Assembly (NCBI GenBank): GCA_964425215.1
Contig: CAYRLW010000054.1
Location: forward strand, 1 to 20,832
DNA: 20,832 nt
DNA from: CAYRLW01 sp964425215
GTDB taxonomy: Bacteria > Spirochaetota > Spirochaetia > Treponematales > Breznakiellaceae
Direction: 5' to 3'
Shown here: one piece after another, positions 1 through 7,282 of the stretch
How positions within the stretch are numbered: position 1 is the stretch's first letter
Layout: the number at the start of each line of letters is the position of its first letter
Position numbers and translations under genes: made by a program
The notes under the pieces: model-generated
Told to the model about the DNA's origin: nothing
The model's input: the letters and a program-made list of their open reading frames with translations, nothing else
Database searches by the model: none

Positions 1-264
1 CTTATCACGGTGGAACCCCTAGAGACGAAAAGTTCACCGGATCATCCGTACCAAATCGAAATAGAAGGGGCCACGGCGATACGCTTTGGTGAACAAATTC
101 GTTCGGTGGTCCATGAAACCCTGAGGCTTTTCGCGGTGGAATCCTGCCGCCTCCGCCTGCAGGATAAGGGAGCCCTGGACTGTACCATCCGAGCTCGCCT
201 TTCGGCGGCCCTTCTCCGGGCGTCCGACGATCCAGAGCCTGTGGCGTGGGAGGCCTTTAAATGA
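1..264 (+). CDS. citD: Citrate lyase acyl carrier protein (gamma subunit), 5'-truncated by the window edge
   Basis: This is the acyl carrier subunit of citrate lyase, whose serine-bound phosphoribosyl-dephospho-CoA arm carries acetyl and citryl groups between CitF and CitE. The stretch FGEQIRSVVHETL, then DKGALDCTIRARLSAALLRA, then a terminal W-E-A-F matches the CitD core and C-terminus. A GTG at 10 could be read as a start, but the frame is open to base 1 (L-I-T-V-E-P). That stretch lines up with the residues just after the S-S-D prosthetic-group site of known CitD proteins, so the gene almost certainly begins upstream. By recall of the Klebsiella protein, the modified serine lies about four codons left of base 1. 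The stop overlaps the citE start (ATGA). Identity is supported by the following citE, citF and citX. Confidence 0.9.
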   Translation, partial: LITVEPLETKSSPDHPYQIEIEGATAIRFGEQIRSVVHETLRLFAVESCRLRLQDKGALDCTIRARLSAALLRASDDPEPVAWEAFK

Positions 265-1154
265 AGCTTCGGAGAACCATGCTGTACGTGCCCGGGAACA
301 ATTCGGGCATGGTAAAGGATGCTCACATTTACCGTTCCGATTCTATTATGTTTGATTTGGAAGATTCGGTGGCCCTTAAGGAAAAGGACGCGGCCCGGTT
401 TTTGGTTTTTAGCGCCCTAAAAACCCTTTTTTACGGGGAAATTGAAAAGGTTGTCCGGATCAACAGCCTGGATGGGCCCTTTGGAAGGGAAGACGTCCTG
501 GCCATGGTAGCCGCGGGGGTGGACGCGATCAGGCTACCAAAAACCGAAACCGCCGAGGATATCCACGAAATGGAACGGGTTGTGGAGGCGGCGGAACGCA
601 AATACGGCCGGCCCGTCGGTTCCACCAAGCTTATGGCGGCCATAGAAAGCGCCAAGGGCATCCTCAACGCCCGGGAAATAGCCCTGGCGAGCCCTCGGCT
701 GACGGCCATCGCCATCGGCGCGGAGGATTACGTGACCGACCTGCATACGACCCGTTCGGCCGAGGGAACGGAAATTTTCGTCGCCCGAAGCCTCCTGGTC
801 ATGGCGGCTCGTTCCGCGGGAATTATGGCCATCGATACGGTCTATTCGGATATCAATAACGAAGAGGGCTTTATACGGGAAACGAAGCTGGCTAAACAAT
901 TGGGCTTTGACGGAAAATCGGTTATCCATCCCCTGCAGATACCCCTCGTCAACGCTATCTACACCCCCACGAAAGAAGAAATTGACCGGTCACTCCGGAT
1001 TACCGCCGCCATCCAGGAGGCCGAAGCGCGGGGGTCGGGGGTGGTTTCCGTGGGCGGTAAAATGGTGGATAAACCCATCGTGGAACGGGCCCTCCGGACC
1101 TTAGAGCTAGCTCGAGCTTCGGGCATTGAAATTCACCAGGAGGTTCGTCCATGA
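261..1154 (+). CDS. citE: Citrate lyase beta subunit, citryl-CoA lyase (HpcH/HpaI aldolase superfamily)
   Basis: CitE cleaves the citryl thioester on CitD to oxaloacetate and acetyl-CitD. The 297-residue length is normal. The N-terminal RRTMLYVPGNN (residues 4-14), FDLEDSV (31-37), R67 in RIN, RLPKTE (91-96), IES with E129, GAEDY (153-157) and the DGKSVIHPLQI segment (217-227) are the family's substrate- and Mg-binding elements. E129 and the E155-D156 pair are the expected metal ligands. The ATG at 261 overlaps the citD stop by 4 nt, and the stop overlaps the citF ATG in the same way, so the three lyase subunits look translationally coupled. A CitE-like stand-alone lyase is excluded by the flanking citD and citF. 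Confidence 0.96.
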   Translation: MKLRRTMLYVPGNNSGMVKDAHIYRSDSIMFDLEDSVALKEKDAARFLVFSALKTLFYGEIEKVVRINSLDGPFGREDVLAMVAAGVDAIRLPKTETAEDIHEMERVVEAAERKYGRPVGSTKLMAAIESAKGILNAREIALASPRLTAIAIGAEDYVTDLHTTRSAEGTEIFVARSLLVMAARSAGIMAIDTVYSDINNEEGFIRETKLAKQLGFDGKSVIHPLQIPLVNAIYTPTKEEIDRSLRITAAIQEAEARGSGVVSVGGKMVDKPIVERALRTLELARASGIEIHQEVRP

Positions 1155-2707
1155 GCGTCAACGCCCTGGGCCGGGAATTGCCGGCCGCCGTAGACGGGTA
1201 CGGAAAATTGGAACCCTTCGCTGGGGCTTGGGAGAATACTCCTTTGGTCCGCCGAGAAAAGGGCTCCCGTACCCTCCCCCGCTTGAGCAAGGTTGTCGAT
1301 TCCATTGAAGAGGCGGTCCGAAAAGTGGGACTGGAAAACGGGATGACCATCTCCTTTCACCATCACCTGCGGGAGGGGGACTTTGTGGTCAACATGGTCC
1401 TGGACGTGCTGGCGAAGATGGGCTTTAAGGACCTGGTCCTTGCCCCCAGTTCCTTGACCACCGTCCACGCTCCCATGATCGAACACATTAAAAACGGCCT
1501 TATACGCCGGATATCCACCAGCGGTATCCGGGGTCCCCTGGCGGATGCGATTTCCGCCGGTCTGATGGATATACCCGTGTTGATTCATTCCCACGGAGGC
1601 CGGGCACGGGCGGTGGAAACCGGAGACATTTCCATCGATGTGGCCTTTCTAGGAGTCCCCTCTTCGGACGTGTACGGCAACGCCAACGGCTTTTCCGGAC
1701 CCTCGGCCTGCGGGTCCCTAGGCTACGCTATCGTGGACGCCCGGTACTCGAAAAAGACGATTCTTTTGACGGACAACCTGTGCGAGTACCCCAATACCCC
1801 CGTCAGCATACACCAAGACTGGGTGGACCACGTGGTGGTGGTGGATAAAATTGGGGACCCTTCGGGCATAGCCAAAGGGGCCACCCGGATGACCAGGGAT
1901 CCCCGGGAACTCTTGATAGCCCGGACCGCCGCCGACGTGATCGGCGCTTCGGGATATATGGAACAGGGTTACTCCCTCCAGACCGGTTCCGGCGGCGCCT
2001 CCGTCGCGGTAACCCGCTTCCTGCGGGACATGATGATAGAGCGGGGCATCACCGCCAGTTTTGCCCTGGGGGGAATTACAAGCCAAATCGTTAAAATGCA
2101 CGAAGAAGGGCTCATCAAGCGCCTCTTGGACGTGCAGAGTTTCGATTTGGAAGCGGTCCGTTCCCTGGGGGCTAACCGGTTTCACACGGAAATCGACGCA
2201 TCCCTCTACGCAAACCCCCTGAATAAGGGTTGCGTGGTCAACAAACTCAACGTGGTCGTCCTTTCGGCCATGGAAATTGATACGGACTTTAACGTCAACG
2301 TGATTACCGGCTCCGACGGGGTCATCCGGGGAGCCTCGGGGGGCCATTCGGATACGGCCATCGGTTCAGGTTTGTCGATTATTGTCGCACCGCTTATCCG
2401 AGGGCGGATACCCACGGTGATCGATCGGGTCACCACGGTTATTACCCCCGGAGAAACGGTAGATGTTTTGGTCACCGATCAGGGTATCGCCGTGAACCCC
2501 CGGCGGCCGGAGGTTCGAGACCGGCTTAAGACAGCTCGGCTCCCGGTCTACGAAATCGAGGAATTGCGGGAGCGGGCGGAACACGCCACGGGAAAACCCG
2601 CGCCGGTTCAATTCGGTGAAAAAATTATCGGCCTGGTGGAGTACCGGGACGGCACCATCTTGGACGTAATTCTTCAGGCCCAAGCGCTTCCGGGAAACGA
2701 GGAATAA
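1151..2707 (+). CDS. citF: Citrate lyase alpha subunit, citrate:acetyl-ACP transferase
   Basis: CitF exchanges the acetyl group on the CitD arm for citrate, giving citryl-CitD. At 518 residues it is full length. The sequence shows the CitF/CoA-transferase layout: an early SFHHHLREGD segment, SSLTTVHAPMIEHIKNG, QTGSGGASVAVTRFL near residues 275-289, and the C-terminal ITGSDG...GASGGHSDTA block near residues 385-402, followed by VIDRVTTVITPGETVDVLVTDQG. The ATG at 1151 is preceded by AGGAGG (1138-1143) and overlaps the citE stop by 4 nt. citX begins 2 nt after the stop. No lesion is seen. Confidence 0.97.
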   Translation: MSVNALGRELPAAVDGYGKLEPFAGAWENTPLVRREKGSRTLPRLSKVVDSIEEAVRKVGLENGMTISFHHHLREGDFVVNMVLDVLAKMGFKDLVLAPSSLTTVHAPMIEHIKNGLIRRISTSGIRGPLADAISAGLMDIPVLIHSHGGRARAVETGDISIDVAFLGVPSSDVYGNANGFSGPSACGSLGYAIVDARYSKKTILLTDNLCEYPNTPVSIHQDWVDHVVVVDKIGDPSGIAKGATRMTRDPRELLIARTAADVIGASGYMEQGYSLQTGSGGASVAVTRFLRDMMIERGITASFALGGITSQIVKMHEEGLIKRLLDVQSFDLEAVRSLGANRFHTEIDASLYANPLNKGCVVNKLNVVVLSAMEIDTDFNVNVITGSDGVIRGASGGHSDTAIGSGLSIIVAPLIRGRIPTVIDRVTTVITPGETVDVLVTDQGIAVNPRRPEVRDRLKTARLPVYEIEELRERAEHATGKPAPVQFGEKIIGLVEYRDGTILDVILQAQALPGNEE

Positions 2708-2709
2708 GC

Positions 2710-3246
2710 GTGGATCCCCTGCTGGCGAAAACCCTGACCGAACGGGAACGACGTTTTAGGCGCAGAACCGAACTGGTAGCCCAGGGCCTGGGGACGGTGG
2801 TTCAGCTAACGATTACCGCTCCGGGAATTCGCAAGGACGGGGATGATATACGAAGGGCCGCCCAGTGGGGGGCCGCGCTTTTGGAATTACGGCTTAGCGA
2901 GCGGACCTGGGCCTACGAAAAGCGTGAATGGTGGGACGGGGATACGGGTCCCTGTGGATTTTGGGTGATTTTTGCCCCCCCCATGTCCGTCAAGGGCATT
3001 ACGGTGGGCTTAGAAGAGGGATATTCCCTGGGACGGCTGTGGGACTTCGACGTCTACGGTCCGGGGAATGTAAAACTGGACCGGGAATCTATGGGTTCGG
3101 ATCCCCGGAAGTGCTTTATCTGTGGGGAACCAGCGGCGATTTGCGCGGGACGCCGGCTTCATTCGCCGGAAGAGGTGGCAAAGCGTTTCCAGGAACTCCT
3201 ACAGCGGGGCATGGAAGAACTAGAAACCAAAGGAGTTTTTGTATGA
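2710..3246 (+). CDS. citX: Apo-citrate lyase phosphoribosyl-dephospho-CoA transferase
   Basis: CitX transfers the phosphoribosyl-dephospho-CoA group made by CitG onto the serine of CitD. The 178 residues are close to the size of stand-alone CitX proteins. Two family marks are visible: the nucleotidyltransferase-like motif GRLWDFDV (residues 108-115, with D112 and D114 as likely metal ligands), and the C-terminal DPRKCFICGEPAAICAGRR (131-149) with C135, C138 and C145. The start is GTG at 2710, two bases after the citF stop. No in-frame ATG near it fits better. The stop overlaps the tctC ATG (ATGA at 3243-3246), tying lyase maturation to transporter expression. CitX and CitG are separate genes here, unlike the CitXG fusion of some bacteria. 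Confidence 0.93.
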   Translation: MDPLLAKTLTERERRFRRRTELVAQGLGTVVQLTITAPGIRKDGDDIRRAAQWGAALLELRLSERTWAYEKREWWDGDTGPCGFWVIFAPPMSVKGITVGLEEGYSLGRLWDFDVYGPGNVKLDRESMGSDPRKCFICGEPAAICAGRRLHSPEEVAKRFQELLQRGMEELETKGVFV

Positions 3247-4220
3247 AGAAACTGGCACTCATCGTCGCGGCGGCAGTCGTCGCGGTCGGAACGCCTTTAG
3301 CGGCGCAATCGTACGTACCCCGGGGAAACCTGGAGTTTATCGCCCCTGCGGGCGCTGGCGGCGGGTGGGACATGACCATCCGCACCGTGGCTAAGGTCCT
3401 GGCGGATACCAAATTGGTAACCAACCCTATGCCCGTCACCAATAAGGTCGGCGGCGGCGGCGCGGTTAACCTATCGTACATGCAGACCAAAAAGGGAAGC
3501 GATAAACTGATCGCCGTCTACAGTCCCCCCATCCTTTTGATCCACCTCAACGGGTCGACCCCCTTGAGCTACAAGGACACCACACCCCTGGCGCGGCTCA
3601 TCACCGATTACAACGCCTTCGCGGTACAGAAGGACTCCAGGTTTAAAACCATCAACGACGTGATGGACGCTTTAAAAAAAGACGTCACCAGCGTAACCGT
3701 GGGGGGCAATTCCGCCGCGGGATCCATGGATCACGTATCCTTCCTGGTCATGGCCAAAGCCGCGGGGGTTAAGGATCTGAAGCAGATCAAATATATCAGC
3801 TTCCAGGATAACTCCGGCGCCGCCATGCTCATGGGCGGCCACATCGACGTACTTGTCGCCGGGCTCGCTGACCTCCGGGGATTGGCCGAAGCGGGGGAAC
3901 TGAAGGTTCTTGCTTCCACCGCCCCCACCCGGACCAGCTTTGGCTTGGGTAAGGACGTCCCCACCTGTCGAGAAATGGGAATCCCCGCGGAGTTCCTGAA
4001 CTGGCGCGGGCTTTTCGGCGCCCCTAAAATGCCCGCTTCCGCGGTCAAATATTGGAGAGAAACCTTCGCCAAAATGGTAAAGACCCCCGAATGGGTCGCC
4101 GCCTGCCAGCAGAACGGTTGGGACCAGAACTACGCGGATCAGCCGGAATTCGAAAAATTCCTGGAAGAAAACAGCGTCTTGATGGAATCGATTCTTAAGG
4201 AGATCGGCATCGCGAAATAG
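3243..4220 (+). CDS. tctC: Tripartite tricarboxylate transporter, periplasmic substrate-binding protein (TctC family)
   Basis: TctC-type proteins bind a carboxylate in the periplasm and hand it to the TctAB membrane pair. The 325-residue product starts with a signal peptide (MKK, hydrophobic AAAVVAVG, then A-A-Q near residue 22). The mature part shows the family segment FIAPAGAGGGWDMT (32-45), a VNLSYMQT segment, VGGNSAAGSMDH and the DNSGAAMLMGGHIDVLVAG stretch. I chose ATG at 3243 because it overlaps the citX stop and gives the signal peptide; an ATG far upstream in this frame would only read through citX. The cit context points to citrate or a close tricarboxylate, but this family also binds many other carboxylates, so the ligand is inferred. 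Confidence 0.93.
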   Translation: MKKLALIVAAAVVAVGTPLAAQSYVPRGNLEFIAPAGAGGGWDMTIRTVAKVLADTKLVTNPMPVTNKVGGGGAVNLSYMQTKKGSDKLIAVYSPPILLIHLNGSTPLSYKDTTPLARLITDYNAFAVQKDSRFKTINDVMDALKKDVTSVTVGGNSAAGSMDHVSFLVMAKAAGVKDLKQIKYISFQDNSGAAMLMGGHIDVLVAGLADLRGLAEAGELKVLASTAPTRTSFGLGKDVPTCREMGIPAEFLNWRGLFGAPKMPASAVKYWRETFAKMVKTPEWVAACQQNGWDQNYADQPEFEKFLEENSVLMESILKEIGIAK

Positions 4221-4241
4221 GCGGGTCGATAGGTCAACCTG

Positions 4242-4270
4242 GGCCGGATAGTCTTACCTATCCGGCCTTT
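4242..4270 (+). terminator. Intercistronic hairpin between tctC and tctB
   Basis: A perfect 10-bp inverted repeat has arms GGCCGGATAG (4242-4251) and CTATCCGGCC (4258-4267), a 6-base loop, and is followed by only three T. It sits in the only sizeable gap of the citrate operon. The short T-run argues for a partial terminator or an RNA-stabilising stem-loop after the binding-protein gene rather than a full stop, since tctB and tctA follow on the same strand. Such stems often allow more binding protein than membrane subunits to be made. The structure is seen; the role is inferred. Confidence 0.75.
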
Positions 4271-4285
4271 ACGCAAGGAACTGCC

Positions 4286-4762
4286 ATGCCCATGAATTTG
4301 GTTACCGGGATCGCCGCGATCCTTATAGGCGCCGTCTACACGTGGATGTCGATCCTCCTCCCCCACTCCCCCTTTGGCGATCCTATCAGACATATCGTGT
4401 TTCCCCTTATTGTCGGAACAGGAATGTTAATCCTCGGACTATCCCTTACGATAAAAGAACTCGTTAAACTTCATTCTTCAGAAAAAAAGATACACATAAC
4501 CCTGCCAAAAACCCTTACCCGATATGGGAAAGAGATGATCTTCGCGATTATCGCCAGCGTGGTATACGCGCTTATATTTGAATCCGTGGGATATATACTG
4601 TCCACCATTCTCTACCTCGGGTCTATCCTTTTCCTTATCAACGGGAGAAAAGGCGCCCTAATCAACATAATAGTCGCCGTGACGTTCAGCGTCGGCATCT
4701 ATGTCCTTTTCGGCTACGTGCTGGGCATCCAGCTTCCCCGTCTGCCCTTCCTTGATATTTGA
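4286..4762 (+). CDS. tctB: Tripartite tricarboxylate transporter, small membrane subunit (TctB family)
   Basis: The 158-residue protein is almost wholly hydrophobic. It shows the TctB pattern: an N-terminal segment (residues 2-24), a second (about 34-56), a charged cytoplasmic stretch rich in K and E (about 57-80), then two more membrane segments (about 82-115 and 124-152). Sequence conservation in this family is weak, so the call rests on length, topology and position between tctC and tctA. The start is ATG at 4286 with AAGGA at 4275-4279. A second ATG at 4292 is possible but its spacing is less good. A hairpin precedes it and tctA follows after 22 nt. Confidence 0.87.
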   Translation: MPMNLVTGIAAILIGAVYTWMSILLPHSPFGDPIRHIVFPLIVGTGMLILGLSLTIKELVKLHSSEKKIHITLPKTLTRYGKEMIFAIIASVVYALIFESVGYILSTILYLGSILFLINGRKGALINIIVAVTFSVGIYVLFGYVLGIQLPRLPFLDI

Positions 4763-4784
4763 GATCGGAGGATAACACCAAACT

Positions 4785-6293
4785 ATGGAAACAATTTTTA
4801 TCAACCTGGCCCATGGATTCCAGGTAGCCCTGACGCCGATGAATATATTTTGGACCACCTTCGGCGGCGTGCTAGGAACCATCATCGGTATGCTTCCCGG
4901 CCTAGGCCCAGCCACCGGCGTGGCGGTCCTTCTGCCCCTGACCTTCGCCATGGGCCCCGTGGGCGCCATGATTACCATGGCCGGGGTTTACTACGGCGCC
5001 ATGTTCGGCGGTTCCCGGGCGTCGATCCTGTTGAACACCCCCGGCGACGGCGCCGCCATCGCCAGCTGTTTCGACGGGTACCCCATGACGCTGAACGGCC
5101 GGGCAGAAGCGGCTCTGGCCATTTCCGCCATCGCTTCCTTTATCGGCGGTATGATAGCCAACGTGGCCCTCGTGTTCATCGCCCTCCCGGTGGCCCGGTT
5201 CTCCCTTCAATTCGGCCCTGCGGAATACTTCCTGCTGATGGTCTTTGCCCTCGCCGCCACCGCCGCCATGTCCAAGGATAAGATGCTCCTGGGATTTATC
5301 GGCATGTTCCTGGGCCTCATGATCTCCACGGTCGGCCAGGATGGACTAACGGGCATATCCCGGTTCACCTTCGGCATCCTGGAACTGCAGGGGGGCATCG
5401 ACTTCCTCATCATCATAATCGGTATCTACGCCCTGGGCGAGGTTTTCAAGAGCTTTAAAACAGTCCACGACCCAAACAAAAAGATGCAGACCAAGTTCGG
5501 CAAAATTTGGATTACCAAGGAGGACTGGAAACGTTCCTGGCCCGCCATACTCCGGTCTTCACCCCTGGGCTTTTTCATCGGCGCCCTTCCCGGCGCGGGG
5601 GGAACCATGGCGTCCCTGATGTCCTATAATAACGAGAAAAACTTTTCCAAACACCCGGAGGAATTCGGCAAGGGGGCCATCGAAGGGCTCGCCGCCCCGG
5701 AGGCGGCCAACAACGCGTCCTCCGTGGGGGCCCTAATCCCCATGATGACCCTCGGCATTCCCGGCTCGGGAACCACCGCGGTCATGCTCGGCGCCCTGCT
5801 CATGCTGGGCCTCCAACCGGGCCCCATGCTGTTCCAACAACAGCCCGACGTCGCTTGGGGCATGATAGCATCCATGTTTATCGGAAACATCATTTTGGTT
5901 ATCATTAACCTTCCCTTGGCCAGCGTCCTCGTCCGCCTTTTATCGATCCCCGCCAAGATCCTCTACCCGATCATCCTGGGACTCTCGTTCATCGGAGCCT
6001 ACGCGATCACCAACAGTACCATCGATTTTTTCCTGCTCATCGCGTTCGGGCTTATCGGTATCTTTATGGAAAAGGCAAAAATCCCCTCTTCCCCCCTCAT
6101 TTTAGCGGGTATCGTGGGAGGAACTATGGAGCAATCCTTCCGGCAAGCCCTCTTGATTTCCAACAACGACATGAAAATCTTTGTCGCGTCCCCCATCGCG
6201 GTGGTACTTATCCTTCTGACGATTCTGTCGGTAGGCTGGCCCATCGTCACCGGGATCCTTAAATCCGCAAAAACCCCCAAAGCCTCGGCGTAA
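4785..6293 (+). CDS. tctA: Tripartite tricarboxylate transporter, large membrane subunit (TctA family)
   Basis: This is the roughly 12-helix permease of the TTT transporter in the inner membrane, of normal length at 502 residues. The first conserved half has GMLPGLGPATG (35-45) and YYGAMFGGSRASILLNTPGD (69-88), followed by the FDGYP segment (96-100). The second half repeats the theme with GALPGAGGTMAS, AAPEAANNASSVGALIP and LGIPGSGTTAVMLGALL. These glycine-proline loops are the family's substrate-pathway hallmarks. GGAGG at 4767-4771 lies 13 nt before the ATG. It forms an operon with tctB and with citG, which begins 8 nt after the stop. Citrate is the probable substrate from context. Confidence 0.96.
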   Translation: METIFINLAHGFQVALTPMNIFWTTFGGVLGTIIGMLPGLGPATGVAVLLPLTFAMGPVGAMITMAGVYYGAMFGGSRASILLNTPGDGAAIASCFDGYPMTLNGRAEAALAISAIASFIGGMIANVALVFIALPVARFSLQFGPAEYFLLMVFALAATAAMSKDKMLLGFIGMFLGLMISTVGQDGLTGISRFTFGILELQGGIDFLIIIIGIYALGEVFKSFKTVHDPNKKMQTKFGKIWITKEDWKRSWPAILRSSPLGFFIGALPGAGGTMASLMSYNNEKNFSKHPEEFGKGAIEGLAAPEAANNASSVGALIPMMTLGIPGSGTTAVMLGALLMLGLQPGPMLFQQQPDVAWGMIASMFIGNIILVIINLPLASVLVRLLSIPAKILYPIILGLSFIGAYAITNSTIDFFLLIAFGLIGIFMEKAKIPSSPLILAGIVGGTMEQSFRQALLISNNDMKIFVASPIAVVLILLTILSVGWPIVTGILKSAKTPKASA

Positions 6294-6301
6294 GGATCAG
6301 G

Positions 6302-7282
6302 ATGAACCAACACCATATCGCCGAGGGGATCGGGAACCTGGCCTTCCGAGCCCTGCTCAGGGAGGTCGCGGCGGCCCCCAAACCGGGCCTGGTGGACCGG
6401 TTTGGGAACGGTTCCCACGATGATATGGATTTTATGACCTTCGCCGACAGCGCCCTGGCGTTACAGCCCGCCTTCACCGCCCTCGCAGAGGAGGGTCTCC
6501 GCTGGGGCGCCACAGCCCCCCATTGGGCCGCCAAAATATCGGACCGCCGCGATGGAGAGTTCCTCCTCTCGCTTCGAGACATCGGCCGGGAGGGGGAGGC
6601 CCGGATGTTCGCGGCCACCGGGGGTGTCAACACCCATAAGGGGGCCCTGTTTATCCTGGGCTTTCTTGCCGCCTCCGCGGGAGTACTGATCGGCGCTGGA
6701 ATTACCCCCACGGAAAAGCGAGTTCGAGCCTTTGCTTCCCGGATAGGTCGGGGCATGTCGGATCGGGAACTACCCGCCGCGTCTACCCACGGGGCCCAGG
6801 CGTACCGTGACTACGGCGCCCGGGGCGTTCGGGGCGAGGTAGAAGCGGGACTCCCCAGCCTGGAATACGGGGCCCTCGCCATCCTTCGGTCCTCGCCGCG
6901 CCTTGACGATACCCCCTGCGTTCACGCCCTGCTTTCCCTTATCGCCGTGACCGACGATACGACGATCCTCCACCGGGGAGGGCAAGAAGCCCTCCGTTTT
7001 GCGCGGAGTTCCGCCCTCGAAGTCCTATCCCTCGGCGGCCTTTCCACCGCGCCAGGGCGGAACCGGCTGGAACGGATGGCCCGCGACTTTGAACGACGGC
7101 GCATCAGCCCCGGCGGTAGCGCGGATCTCCTTTCGGCCGGAATTTTTCTTGTGGAAATGGAGACTCAGTATTCCCTCGCCGGCTCCCGGCCGGTGAGGAC
7201 CCGCAGAGCCCCCTGGGCAAGGGCGGCCATTTCGTTTTCGCCGCCGTACACGGTCAGCGGAGGAAGGGAACTTCCCAGGTAA
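6302..7282 (+). CDS. citG: Triphosphoribosyl-dephospho-CoA synthase, with an unusual C-terminal tail
   Basis: CitG joins ATP and dephospho-CoA to make the triphosphoribosyl-dephospho-CoA precursor of the CitD prosthetic group. Family marks are PKPGLVD (26-32), the acidic HDDMDF (39-44), ATGGVNTHKGALF (105-117), the GARGVRGEVEAG segment (172-183), VTDDTTILHRGG (216-227) and the C-terminal SPGGSADLL (269-277). Homology should end near residue 285, about where known CitG proteins stop (roughly 290 aa). The frame then runs to residue 326 through sequence coding, on the other strand, for the end of the transacylase-kinase fusion. Residues 289-326 are therefore probably a read-through tail after loss of the original stop. 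It is the last gene of the citrate operon. Confidence 0.9.
   Translation: MNQHHIAEGIGNLAFRALLREVAAAPKPGLVDRFGNGSHDDMDFMTFADSALALQPAFTALAEEGLRWGATAPHWAAKISDRRDGEFLLSLRDIGREGEARMFAATGGVNTHKGALFILGFLAASAGVLIGAGITPTEKRVRAFASRIGRGMSDRELPAASTHGAQAYRDYGARGVRGEVEAGLPSLEYGALAILRSSPRLDDTPCVHALLSLIAVTDDTTILHRGGQEALRFARSSALEVLSLGGLSTAPGRNRLERMARDFERRRISPGGSADLLSAGIFLVEMETQYSLAGSRPVRTRRAPWARAAISFSPPYTVSGGRELPR

Noticed and set aside
1718..2347. Long antisense frames over citF, and similar frames over tctA, gmd, fcl and the kinase fusion
   Set aside because: Typical shadows in GC-rich coding DNA; the sense frames have clear family motifs and the antisense products have none.
2928..3242. An upstream ATG extending tctC by 105 codons
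   Set aside because: The extension reads citX out of frame, and it would bury the clear signal peptide. ATG 3243 overlaps the citX stop in the usual operon manner.
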